From Anthostomella pinea (taxonomy: Eukaryota > Ascomycota > Sordariomycetes > Xylariales > Xylariaceae), in assembly GCA_963556695.1 (NCBI GenBank), contig CAUWAG010000003.1, forward strand, positions 5,146,001 to 5,210,000: a stretch of DNA of 64,000 nucleotides. The letters run 5' to 3'. The position numbers and the translations under genes were made by a program. Under the pieces are notes generated by a model. The model did no database searches. It saw only the letters and a program-made list of their open reading frames with translations, and was not told the DNA's origin. Positions 12,640 to 23,887 of this stretch are shown in pieces (position 1 is the first letter of the stretch; each line of letters begins with the position of its first letter).

Positions 12640-13808
12640 TCAGACCTCAGTAGACTCATTCGTATCGAGCCACTGTGCGAAGAACGCAGGCAGTCTCTCG
12701 CCGGCCGGCTTGAACTCGACCAGGAACGCGTCGACCTCGTCCATGTCCGCGTCCGTCAGCTCGACCTCGCGCAGGTTCTCCTTGACGCGGTCGATGTGTG
12801 CGGCCCCGGGGATGGGGATGATCTTGGGCATGCCGGGACGCTGCGACAGCGTGGCGACCCAGTTGATGGCGAACTGGGCGGGCGTGCAGTCCTTCTTTGC
12901 CGCCCACTTCTTCACTGCCTCGACGAGCTTCGTATTGGCTGCGATGTTGTCGTCTGCGAGTCGGGGCAGCATCTTGAACAGTGGGTTGAATGGCTTGCCT
13001 GTCAAGAAGCCTCTCTGGATACACCCAGTCAGTTCATGCCCAGAAAATTATACAGACCGGTAGAAGGTCCTCTAGCGCGGCTGGAGATATAGACGTGTAC
13101 TTACTCCCAAGGGTGAGTAGGCATAGATGGGAATGCCCAGCTCAACACAAGCCTCACAGATCCCGTTGTGCAGAGGCTCCGTCTCGAAGAGCGAGATCTC
13201 AACCTCCACTGCGGCGACCTTGACGATCTTGGCCGCCTGTCGGATGGTATTGGCGTTCACCTCAGTAAGCGCGACGCCGCCAATCGTGCCCTCCTTGACG
13301 AAGCCGTCGATGACGCGCAGGGACTCCAGGTATTCGCCCTGCGACACCCGTCGGCACATCTCCCACATATCGATCTTGGCCTTGCCCCCGAGCTGGTCGA
13401 CGCAGTGCTGGACCGACTGACGCACGTACTCGGGGCTGTTGTCGACTGTCATGGGCGGCTTGTGGGCGCCCCCTTTGATGTTGATGCAGACTTTGCCGGC
13501 GTCCTCGGGGTACTTCTCGAAGTACTTCCTAAGCACCGGCAGGGAGTTGTCCTCGAGGTTCGGCCCGTAGAACTCGCCGCCGTTCCAGCTGTTGGAGCCG
13601 GCGGCGAGGGCGGCCTTTAGGATGGCGAACTTTTCGTCATCTGTAGACTGGGTCTTGGTGCCTTCCTGGGTCAGGCCTACCGAGCATGTCAGTATCAGAA
13701 GGACAACGTTGGGGTTCCGTGAGTTCTGGGCTGGAACGCGGATGATCACATACTCATCATGCCAAAGCCGATCTTGCTCACATCCTTCCCGAGAATCTGG
13801 TAAGCCAT
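12640..13808 (-). CDS. Aldo/keto reductase, pyridoxal reductase-like (AKR8 type)
   Basis: Three exons: 13808-13754, 13676-13105 and 13014-12640. Introns open GTATGT and GTAAGT and close in TAG and CAG. The joined frame gives 333 residues. It opens MAYQILGKDVSKIGFGMMSL, an AKR beta-barrel start, and continues with WNGGEFYG (residues 49-56, catalytic Tyr55) and NIKGG (Lys86). The end carries IPIPGA, the NADPH-phosphate binding region of aldo/keto reductases. The WNGGEFYG block and overall size recall the fission yeast pyridoxal reductase Plr1 group, which reduces pyridoxal to pyridoxine with NADPH in vitamin B6 salvage. Asn50 sits where most AKRs have the catalytic Asp. Substrate is inferred only from family resemblance. 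The cytosol is likely, as I see no signal peptide or membrane segment. Confidence 0.88.
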
Positions 13809-14906
13809 GTTGACGGTAAAGAGGTTGAGAACAATTTGTTGTTGAAGTGGAAGCTGAGTTGCCGTAGTGTGTCTCGTGCTTGAGCTTGAATGGACGAATC
13901 TGGCAGACAATATCTATCGAAGGGAAGACTCGTCTTTTTATATCTCCAACACCGGCCGCAGGACACTGGCACATACGGACATTGGGAAAGACGAAGACCG
14001 AAGCCAGGTCAAAGGCCATCCTGGTCTACTAGTCCTCTACACGACGGGGAGTAGGCGTCCCTGATACATTGCGCCCTGTATCGTCGACACCAGGTTGTGT
14101 CCTGAAGCGCTACTGCTGGGAGGTATCAGTGACATATGATATCGACGGGAACATTTCTTGCCAGTGGGAGAGCAGCAACCGTATTAGATATAGTCAGCCA
14201 GTTCACGATGCAGACCAGACCATCCTCCGCCCGTTCGGCCCAAATATAACATCCACAGACATGGTGAAGTGCCTGACTATACCTAATGTGGTTGCTGCTC
14301 TCCTACTGGCTGACAAAGCCATCGTGAACCGCCTGACTATACCTGATGCGGTTGCTGCTCTCCTACTGGCTGGAACTTTTCACCCACTATCTGCGAGCAC
14401 GGGGACGGTGATTGCGGACATAACCCAAGCTACTAAGCGCACTTTATGGACTTTGATGGTCCACGGGTGCCGACGCCGCACAATGCCTGATTTCCAATCT
14501 GGTAATAATCGAGGAAGTCGACTTTGCTGTCAACTGTAGTAGAGGAACTGCCAAACTTGAACGCCATATCCTCCATGAGGTCAGGTACGGATGAGGGCCC
14601 GGGAGGTCCACTAGGTAGAATGGAACTTGGAAGGATTAAACTCCCCCGCAATGACCGGGGTTGCGCCACTCCCATTGATACCTACGATACCACCACGACA
14701 GTCAAATATTCACAACATGGTCGCCAACCAACTGGTGCGAGCGATGAGGTTGGCGTGATGACATTGGATGTTCCACACACGCATGCATTGCACTTTGCCG
14801 ACAGTGAGCTGTGCCTTGGACAACAGATCCAACTCTGAACAGTCCAAGTGAGACACCAGTCCATCACTGATCAGTCCAGTGACGTGACCATTTCAAGTAT
14901 TGGACC
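13809..14906. other. Divergent intergenic region between reductase and DUF202 genes
   Basis: 1.1 kb containing the upstream regions of two genes transcribed away from each other. It includes a 60-bp-period tandem duplication at 14271-14372. A 156-codon frame at 14069-14539 covers that duplication but has no recognisable domain, so I do not call it a gene. Confidence 0.6.
14271..14372. repeat. 60-bp-period tandem duplication, two 42-bp matching cores
   Basis: 14271-14312 and 14331-14372 are identical over 42 bases except for two differences (A/G at 14285/14345 and T/C at 14289/14349), both transitions. The period of exactly 60 keeps a reading frame open across both copies. Only two copies are present. 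Confidence 0.85.
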
Positions 14907-15964
14907 ATGGCGTCCGTGCCAAACCCTCCCATCGCGAGGAGAGGAGCATCGTCGTCGTCGCAGACACAAGACGAGACGAGGTCGGCATCGTTTGGGGGGT
15001 CGCCCATTCCAAGGCGCCAGTCTCAACAGGACAGGATCAATGGCATCCTCGAGGTACGTATCCGCAGCCAAAGCTTTTTGGTTACGGTACATGTTTAGTT
15101 CCAAGCCCTTCAACTCGGCCTGACCCGTCTTCCACGAATTGTCCCGAATGTTCGACTAACGAGCAATTATACCTCCAGACTGCTAGAGGTCGCGCAGGCA
15201 CAAGGAGCCCGCTAGCACAAGGCCCCAGCCCCAGCCCGAACATGAGCTTCCAACGCCTCCCGTCACCCCGCGAACACGACGAGGACGACGGCCCCAGCGA
15301 GACGACCGGCATCGTCACGGCCCAGAACACGAAAAACTACCAGAGCACCGAGACGTCGCCGGGCTTGAGGAATCGACAACAAGCGCAACCGACCGAGACG
15401 GACAATGAGGAACGGAACGGCAGAAGCCCACACAACGAGGAGAAGCATTGGTTAAGGGACTATATTGGGCCCCTGTGGTCGATCGAGTTGGAGAACAAGG
15501 GAAGCGTCGCCAGAGACCACTTGGCTTTGGGTATGTGCATATGTTCTCAAAGAGTTGGGCCACCTGGCATGCGCTTCGAGGTAACAAGCTGACATCCCGT
15601 CTTGCGCATAGAGAGGACGTTTCTTGCCTGGCTCCGGACATCGCTCGCGTTCGCATCAATTGGAATTGCCATCACCCAACTGTTCCGCTTGAATACGTCG
15701 CTGGCCGATGGACAGACAGACCCCAATTTCCAGAGGATACGACATCTGGGGAAACCACTCGGTGCCGCCTTTCTAGGCATCTCAATACTGGTTTTGTTTT
15801 TGGGATACCAGAGGTACTATCAGAGCCAGCAATGGGTGATGAAGGGGAAGTTTCCCGCGTCCAGGGGAACCATAGTCTTGGTATCATTCGTAGCACTCGC
15901 TCTCATGGTCATCAGTCTTGGTGTGGTGATTTATGTACAGCCCACAGGGTCCGGGACCGGCTGA
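14907..15964 (+). CDS. DUF202 (YidH-like) integral membrane protein
   Basis: Three exons: 14907-15053, 15179-15530 and 15612-15964. Donors are GTACGT and GTATGT, acceptors CAG and TAG. The product is 283 residues. The start codon context is GGACCATGG. The first ~145 residues are Ser/Pro/Gln/Glu-rich and probably disordered and cytosolic. The C-terminal ~115 residues start ERTFLAWLRTSLAFASIGIA (from residue 167), the DUF202 signature, and hold three hydrophobic segments: about 173-190, one centred on FLGISILVLFLGY, and a last one at SFVALALMVISLGVVIYV. DUF202 also forms the membrane part of vacuolar transporter chaperone proteins. Stand-alone members have no settled function, and none is claimed. 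It lies on the same strand as the helicase 400 bp downstream. Confidence 0.88.
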
Positions 15965-16361
15965 GTTAATGAGTGCAGTGGTCGATTAGATCCCAGGCCA
16001 AGTCCACGTAGTGTGGCGTATCTGGCAATTCGAAGAAGTGAAAAGATCGTGAGAACACTTGCACTGTCGATGCCATTGATGCTTGCGTATTTGTGTTCTG
16101 TCAAGTTGCACAGCAGCTTTGGGCGCGCACATCCCATCTCAATTCTTCTAGGCAAGCAATTCTTAGTAGCTCCACCAAACCTTCACATTCCATCATCATC
16201 ATCTAGGCCAACACACGTAGCCTCGAACCATACCTCGATTGCTTCGACTGGGCAACATTAATAAGGTAGTCACTCATTTTGCGGGTGCGTGGCAGGGGAA
16301 AATTATTTCCGGACTTCTGGGATCGCCTGACAAATATCAAGCTCTCAGAAGAGTCACCAGC
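15965..16361. other. Intergenic region between DUF202 and helicase genes
   Basis: 397 bases holding the 3' end of the upstream gene and the promoter and leader of the helicase. An in-frame ATG at 16239 would add 41 residues to the helicase. That extension looks unlike the family, so I keep the downstream start. No other element seen. Confidence 0.6.
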
Positions 16362-18783
16362 ATGTCGCTTCTGACGCAGTCAGTCGACGTTCAGGCGTTC
16401 GCAAGCACCCAGCTCGCCCTCCTGGACGCCGAGCTCCAGAGCGAGCTGCAAGAGACGAGCGGCCTGATCTCCAACACCAGCCCCACCTCACTGCAGCGAG
16501 CGGGACTGGCAGTCACCAACCTCGTCGTATCATCGCAGCGGACCGGGTTCGGCGGCAGGACGGTCATAGAGCTCGGCGCGGACAGTGCGACATCTGGAAG
16601 CAACGGAGAGCTACCCGAGCATGGAATCCGTACCGGCGACATCGTGCTGGTCTCCGAGCAGCCGGCGGGGACTGCCAAGAAGCGGGAGATCGAGGACCTG
16701 GAGAAGAAGGGCGTCCGCGGCGTCGTGACGAAACTCAAGAGGGATACTATTGCCGTGGCCGTGGAGGAGGAGAGGGAGGACACGTCTATCAGCGGCCGCG
16801 TCTGGCTGGTCAAGCTGGCGGATGATGTCACCTACCGCCGCATGAACCTGACGATGGAGAAGATCCATAAGATGAGCGAGTCTGACTATTCCATCTTCAT
16901 GCGCGTGCTCTTTGGCCTGTCTAGCCCTTCGCCCGTGCCTCAGAATCTCGCGGCGGATCCCGAGTACGGCAAAATCGATTGGATAGACCCAACGCTGAAC
17001 GACTCCCAGAAGGATGCCATCAGGTTCGCTCTCGCATCCCGAGAGGTCGCCCTGATCCATGGCCCGCCTGGAACAGGCAAGACGCATACGCTCATCGAGC
17101 TGATCCTGCAGATGGTCAAGAGAGACCTGCGGATCCTGGTATGCGGACCCTCGAATATCTCGGTAGACAACATCGTCGAGCGGCTGTCCCCCCACAAAGT
17201 CCCCATCGTCCGACTTGGCCATCCTGCCCGACTACTCCCGTCTGTCCTGAACCACTCCCTGGATGTCCTTACGCAGACATCAGAGGCCGGGTTGATCGTG
17301 AAAGACGTCCGTTCCGAGATGGACGCGAAACAGGCTTCTATCAAGAAGACCAAGAGCGGACGAGAACGGAAAGCAATCTACGGCGACCTCAAAGAGCTGC
17401 GGAAGGAGTACAGAGAGAGGGAACGGCGTTGCGTCAGCACGCTGGTTGGCGGCAGCAAGGTTGTCCTCGCGACTTTGCACGGCGCCGGCGGCTTCCAGCT
17501 AAAGAACGAGGAGTTCGACGTCGTCGTCATCGACGAGGCGAGTCAAGCGCTCGAGGCGCAGTGCTGGGTCCCTCTCCTCGCGGCCAAGAAGGCGGTCTGC
17601 GCGGGCGATCATCTCCAGCTGCCGCCTACGGTCAAGTCTACGAACTCCAAGGTCAAGCCGAAGATCAAAGAGGGGGAGAGCATAATCAAAGGCATGGCTC
17701 TCGAAACGACCCTGTTTGATAGGTTGCTATCGCTGCATGGCTCGTCGATCAAGCGGATGCTTACGACGCAGTACCGCATGCACGAGAATATCATGAGGTT
17801 CCCGTCTGATGAACTATACGAATCAAAGTTGGTCGCTGCAGACGCGGTCAAAGACCGACTTCTAAAAGACCTGCCTTACGAGGTGGAGGACACGGAAGAC
17901 ACCAACGAGCCAGTCATCTTCGTCGACACCCAGGGCGGCGATTTCCCGGAGAAGAACGAGGAGGAAGACACAGGCAGGAAGGGCAGTCTCAGGTCCTTAT
18001 TCGGAGAGAGTAAGAGCAACGAGATGGAAGCCGCCTTGGTGCGTCAGCACGTCCGGAAGCTGGTCGACGCCGGTGTGAAGCCCGCGGACATCGCGGTGGT
18101 CACGCCGTACAACGCCCAAGTAAGTCTGGTACCAACCGGCCTTGACCTTCCTTAAACCTTGACTTAGTAGCTGCCGAGGTTGAATACCTATAGTTGCTCG
18201 GGATTCGCATTAATAACGCGGGAAAACCTCAGCTCGGACTCCTCGCCCCCCTGAAGGAGGCCTTCCCGGGCATCGAGCTTGGCTCCGTCGACGGCTTCCA
18301 GGGCCGCGAGAAAGAGGCCGTGATCGTCAGCTTGGTCCGGAGCAACACTGAGGGGGAAGTCGGGTTCCTGAGCGAGAAGCGTCGTTTGAACGGTATGTTG
18401 ATGCACCCGTCATCCCCTGCCGGAGTATATAGGTTGCACGGCGGCATGAAAGCTAATGCGCACCTGATAGTTGCGATGACAAGGCCTAAACGCTCGCTTG
18501 TGGTGGTGGGCGATTCAGATACTGTCAAACGGTATGTAACCCTTCATTATCCTCCCCTCCAATCCACCGTAGTCGGTATTTCTTTCTATCTTTGAAGTGT
18601 CCAATGGCACCTCACAGATGTTTCGTCGCCCTCTCAAAACACTTCTTGATTGCGGGCACGTTTCTGACCTGTTTTTCGCTTCGTCATCGGAACAGAGGCA
18701 GCAAGTTCCTCAGTAACTGGATGGACTGGCTCGAGAACAATGCCGATCTCCGCTACGTCGACGCGGCTTCTATCGAAGCGTGA
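16362..18783 (+). CDS. Superfamily 1 DNA/RNA helicase, SMUBP2/Hcs1 (IGHMBP2-like)
   Basis: Four exons: 16362-18119, 18233-18392, 18471-18531 and 18696-18783. All joins keep frame, giving 688 residues. Walker A GPPGTGKT is at about 234-241 and Walker B DEAS at about 391-394. Next come GDHLQLPPT (motif III), TTQYRMHE (motif IV region), SVDGFQGREKEAVIVSLVRS (motif V) and AMTRPK (motif VI). This order and length match the Upf1-like helicases Hcs1 (yeast DNA polymerase alpha-associated helicase A) and IGHMBP2, which unwind nucleic acid 5'-3' using ATP. The start is chosen at MSLLTQSVD, where family resemblance begins. Intron 1 has a second in-frame acceptor (exon from 18194) that would insert 13 residues after YNAQ; the model used restores the usual spacing. 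The C-terminal zinc finger and R3H parts of vertebrate IGHMBP2 are absent, as in yeast Hcs1. Confidence 0.93.
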
Positions 18784-21700
18784 TGGAATAGACCATCCCA
18801 ACCTCGTCGGCGTGGTCGAGAAATGGTCGAATTCATGCATGCATGCCGTCGGTCCTACGGTGCCCCTGGAGAAGGAATTGAAGGAGCACGTTCGTCCAGT
18901 CTTTCCAACGGGTGCAAATCCGGCTTTATCATTTATGCCATGAAGTGTGCATTGGCTCGGAGAATTTCCTGGGTCTCGTGGCGTTATGATCCGGCATTAT
19001 GCGTTATCATGCACATCGTAGAATTGGGCCCCCTCAGTTTGCCACGAGGTGTTCGAGAAAGCCAAACTTCACCGTCTTTCGTCCGACTCCTGGCTGGTGC
19101 GTTGATTGGAGGAGCTGCAGAGTCCATGAAGCCAATAAAAGCCATTGGTTCAAGAATCAACAGGGAAATCAGACGATGACGGCAGGCACCCTGCTGTTTC
19201 ATGTTGCCCGTTGGGGGCAGAGGCCCGTTGTTAAACCCACCCGTGGACAAGGCTCCGTACCAGGTCTTGTACCTTCCAACATCAACGATTTCTCCAACCG
19301 GGCAACAACGATCAATTGTAGGTTGATAAACTGCTGACAAACGGTTGAAATATCACCTAAACGTTTCTTAAAATCATCGCCATTCATTGATTTCAACACC
19401 CCGTCGATGAATGGTATCTCAATGTGAGAAACCCTCGAGCATTTGTTGGCTGGTACCGGTAGATTCTGGACGGCTAGGCCCCGAACGGAGCGGCAATTGC
19501 CTACCTACGAAAGTCGGTGTCCTTCGGCGGAAGTCGAGTTGACTGGGCCCAGATTCGGCTCTGAGCCGAAGGATGAGAACCCTCGTGCTCCTGCCATGCG
19601 GGATTCCTCGTGTTGGCCGTGCATGCCGCGGTGAACAGACGACCCTACCATAAGAAATTGCAAGTGGTGAGTGAGCTGCCAAGTGGGCATGCCTCAGCTG
19701 CGCTTCTGGTCTAGTCACAGAGTTTCCTCTCGAGGAGAGATAGCAGTGGCCGGCCAGCCTGCATGAGCCTGCATAACTCGCCACGACGATGTCTACGCCT
19801 CAGTCAGCCCTTTTTAGTACGCAGATCGGACTCATCGGAGATATTGTGCGACTTGCTGCCGTGGTTGGTTCTCTCCATGCAGCCAGCCTGCTGCAGGCGA
19901 CAGGTGAACTGTCATCCAGACAGACATGTGCAACTTCCACGACAGCACGCCGCCAGCATCGCGGCACAGATTGCCGGGGGGACTCTGGCAACTTGGCAGC
20001 GGCAGTGCTTCGTGCTCCGACTCTGCGCGTCCCACCACTGCCACCTTCCTAACACCAACCTGTTGCAAGACGTTATTGACACACGATGCAACGCCCGAGC
20101 CCAGCCAGCCAACCCTGCCAACATAATACTTTTTATACCAGTAACAATCTTGACGGGAGATCATAAAACCTCGAACCCGGCATTAGGATGCTCCCGCCCT
20201 CAAGTTGCAGCTCAAGTTGCTGCAACGCTGGCTGATCAAACTCGTCGTGCTCGCCAGACCCAGGTTTGACACTTCTAAGGATTGGCGATCAGGTTTTCTT
20301 GAACGGGCCGGACTTCACCTTTCACTTCAGGTTGTCGGTCGGTGCCGTTCGGGCGTCGCGATCTACAATGGCAGGTTCCTCGTACAGGCGCCCAGATCAG
20401 ACCCCGTTCCGTTCGCGAAAACCTACCGGCCCAACTTCTAGTCTAGGGATTGGTGCTAGACGCGATCTCAGAATTCCAGAAAAACTCATCGAAAGATGTA
20501 ATAGGGTAAGAAGTTGTTGTTTGTTGTTGCAATGCCTCAACCGCGTTGGTCTCGCGCGGTGTTTACTAGAAGTGGAAGGCTTTCATGCATTCCAAGGTTT
20601 ACACGTGTAAACGGGCAGCGCATCAGCGAGGGGCAAGTGTCCCGCACCGCGGACCTTATCAATGGCATCGTCCCGTCCCAAGCGCGAGTTATCATCACGG
20701 TTCATCCCAGTCCTGTCAGCCCACTACCCCGAATCTCAAGCGGAAGCTAATAAGTAGTTTTTCTGGGAAAGCAGCCGTTGAAACCAGCGATGAGGTCGAT
20801 TCAGAGCTCGTTTTGACACGCGAGTTCCAGAGATAGGACGGTCGGTTATCGGATGGTTTTATGTACAGCGGTCCTCATTAGTCAACGGCGTTGATACCAC
20901 ACCGTTCCTTCTGAGCCCCTATCTAGATTGTGGCTTTTGCTCAACCTGGCACACTGGCACATTGCTGGACTAATCAGATACGTAATAATCGCTCGTCACG
21001 ACTCATCGCAGTATCGACCATCATGCACGTTACCCATACAAATCGCCTATAGCAGAAGCTCCGGAAGTTTCCTCCAAATCAGTGTCAACGTCTACTTACT
21101 GCTGACAGCTGGGGACTGCCTGAAGACGCGAAACCCGCGCATCCTGGGCTGCCTGGCATCTCAGCCGACACACGGACCTTCCCAGAATGCAGGTCCAGAC
21201 AAGGTTGCAAGGCTCGCGCCCCCTCTGCCCCTTTCGGCCAATATCTTATCCAATATCTGAGCTTCCCAGCTTCCCAATGCCCTGGATCCCCGTCATCCGA
21301 CCTGATCCCAGTCGGCTCGCTACGGTCTACCCCCAGCAGCTGTCCGGGCCCCAGCAGCTGCATTCCTTGTCCTGCTTGTCCACTTGGGGCCATAATGCTA
21401 GACACCATCACCGTAAATCCGTCCGAGGCGCCTCGTTGCATGTTTCATGGGCCGATACCCTGGGTGCTCTCTGTCTGCAGGAGAGTCGCAGGAGCTCATC
21501 ATAACACGCGATGCAGTGGCTGCAGGGTTTCCATGCCCCCAACGTCCATCATAAACTGGCTTGAAGCCCTTCACACGTCCAAAGCCTGCCTTTGCCACTG
21601 TCATTGAGTGACCGCCGAGTGGCCCTTCTGAGCCTCTGATTCGCATATCGACGTCTGCATCTCGTCCAGCTACACTGCTGGCCATGTGGGACGCAGGAGA

Positions 21701-21885
21701 CTGATCACCTCTCAGAGCAAAGAACGCGACAGAACTGAGGAGCCCGCCAAACGAGAGCCACTCGCATGCGTGCAAACGAGGATGGACCGTCTGCCGCTGC
21801 TGCCATATCAACATCGCGTCCACCCTCTGTCGCTTCTCTAATCCTTCTCCTAACTCGGCACCCGTTTTCGGTCTCGTGAAGGACA
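18784..21885. other. 3.1-kb intergenic region with one candidate small gene
   Basis: Downstream flank of the helicase and upstream flank of the serine-rich protein gene. Apart from the spliced candidate at 20368-20836, the short frames have no recognisable content. No RNA gene or mobile element seen. Confidence 0.55.
20368..20836 (+). CDS. Candidate small basic protein, unknown function (two-exon model)
   Basis: An ATG at 20368 in the context CTACAATGGCA opens 46 codons, ending at a GTAAGA donor at 20506. A 64-nt intron ends in TTTACTAG at 20569. The second exon, 20570-20836, continues in phase to a TAG, giving 134 residues. The product starts MAGSSYRRPDQTPFRSR, is basic and Ser/Pro-rich, and ends with an acidic-to-mixed segment VDSELVLTREFQR. 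I recognise no domain. The intron has a good donor and size but only a weak branch-point candidate. Other frames are open here too, so this may be chance. It is included as the best-formed candidate of the interval. Confidence 0.28.
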
Positions 21886-23887
21886 ATGCCTATCTTCAAA
21901 TCTCCCTCCACCGCTGGCCGGCCCAGGGTAGGCCAAAACAGCCCGCCCAACATCCGTGGCCAGATCAGCGGGCCCATTCCCATCGACGACGAGTTTCCCA
22001 TCAGGAACCCAGGATCTGCTCTGGCTCTTGAAGGGCCACCGAGGACGGTCGAAACCATCGCAGAGCGTGGTTCCGCCGTCCCGTCCGCGAATACCCCTTC
22101 CGAGGTCACACGGGAGGACAAGACGGCTTCTGTGGCCAACTCCGGCCCCAACCAGCCTTCGAATACCCCGAGCCCGCCACAGCGCAGAACCACTCGCTCC
22201 AGTACCTTGAGGTATTCGACCGTCAGCGATACCACCGATGTGAACCAGCCGCACCGAAAGAAGTCAACGCTCAAATCTGCATTGGGGAAGCTATTTGGGC
22301 GTGGCAAGAAGAAGAACCCGCGCCAACAGTCCATTTCCGAGGTCCAAATCAATGCACCAGGAAACCATCACCGAAGCGTAAGTTCAGCTACCCCGACGTT
22401 GTACATTTCGGATGATGGAATGGAAGACTGACTTTGGCTCGTCTGCACAGGACCCGTCAGCCCTGAATCGAGAATTGAATATCAAAGAAAGCGAATCGAA
22501 ACGATCAGCGTCGTTGCCGGTAACGGAATTCAGCAGGGCTCTAAGATCACATTCCGTTGGACCAGATGACATATTCGCCATTCACAGCGCACGCAATTCG
22601 CTACAGGTAGATCTGGACTTCAGCAGAAGGAGAGCGGCAACCACGTCCAGCAGGGTATTCGGTGCTCAGGTGAGGGACTTTGGTGGAGAGCTGATAGGTC
22701 TATCCCCGAGACCAGCAAGCACCCATGGGCTTGATCACCCTGTGCTTGGAGAGGAGGATCCCGACGATATAGGCCGTGCTGTTACAAGTGACAGCTTCAC
22801 AAACCGTCGCAGGTCGAGAAGCTTATCGCAGCTCCCAGATATCCTGGGAAACCAACCGCTTGTTCGAAACCGAAGCGCTGAAATCAAATACTGGAGAGAA
22901 AGTTACGACCCCGGCCTCCTGTCGCCCGGCTTGTCTAACCCCAATGACGACGAAACCGGCATGGTGCATGTAGAGACGCCAACAGGTTCGCCTGTCGAGC
23001 TCAAGCCGAAATCGCCGCCGCAACCTTTCAACTTCGGTCCCATGGCGAACATGAAGATCACGCAAGCAGCAAGCCTGGAAGACCGAATAGGGACGCTGGA
23101 GGTCCGTAACGAAAAGCTGGAGAAGCTTATATCCCAACTGTTCCAAGTCGTGTCAGGCGTCAACACATATCCGGAGACCCCGGGCAGAGAGCCACCACCA
23201 CCTCCCGCACCCAGGGTGTCGTCTTCCTCCTACACCGCGACAAGCTCGGCAGCCGTGGGACCGTCGCTCTACCAGACTGCATCGCATGATTTCGAGCCCA
23301 CCTATAGATACAGTGTGTCACGCCAGTCTAATGAGTCGTTCGGTGATGGACACACGTTCATCGGGTCGATCGCTCAGACAAGACCAATCCCCCGACCAAC
23401 GTCGAACGTAACAGTTCGCGGTGCTACTAGTTTGCCCCTCTTACCGAGGGAGAGCTCGGGGACTTTCAGCGCGGACCACTACACTACCCTGAAGGCGCTG
23501 CTCGACACGGAGCGCGCCGCGCGACAAGCGCTGGAAAGCCAGGTTACAAGGTTGAGCCACAAGGTCAACGTGATGGCGCGCACTTCACACAAAGTCGACA
23601 CGGACCCGGCTTCCGCCAGCTACACCAACGTGTCCACGTTTGAGTACGACAACGACGACGAAGAGGAACCCCTGAGCGCAAGCGTGAGCGTCGGTTCGGA
23701 AGCCTTCAAAACTCCTGGGGAGGAGGGCCCCAACCACGGATTCGGAGCCTTCGGCGAAGAGCTCCGGGACCAGGAGGAACTCGTGGACGGGTCCAGAAAG
23801 AAGGCGGCCAGGACCCTCTCCCTCAGCCAGCTGACTCTCGGCAAGCCGAAGCAGTCGCACCAGCCCGGAGCTGGCGTCAACTTATGA
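21886..23887 (+). CDS. Serine-rich conserved fungal protein with coiled coils, function unknown
   Basis: Two exons, 21886-22377 and 22451-23887, with a GTAAGT...CACAG intron of 73 nt and phase-0 join, give 642 residues starting MPIFKSPSTAGRPR. The first ~160 residues are Pro/Ser/Thr-rich and end in a strongly basic patch (LGKLFGRGKKKNPRQ). The middle carries an Arg/Ser stretch RRRSRSLSQLPDIL and then a short coiled coil (SLEDRIGTLEVRNEKLEKLI). A polyproline run follows, then a second coiled coil (LDTERAARQALESQVTRLSH). The acidic C-terminal tail has YDNDDEEE. The pattern suggests a disordered scaffold or cell-polarity-type protein, but I recognise no named family and assign no function. No membrane segment or signal peptide is visible. 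Codon usage resembles its neighbours. Confidence 0.8.

Noticed and set aside
14069..14539. 156-codon frame covering the 60-bp duplication
   Set aside because: The internal repeat is noted, but no family resemblance or splice evidence supports a gene.
12640..18783. Reductase, membrane protein and helicase as a metabolite cluster
   Set aside because: No core synthase, transporter or cluster regulator is present; the genes are unrelated housekeeping types.
20165..20190. GGGTTCGAGG on minus resembling a tRNA B box
   Set aside because: No T-stem pairing around it and no A box or acceptor stem upstream, so not a tRNA.
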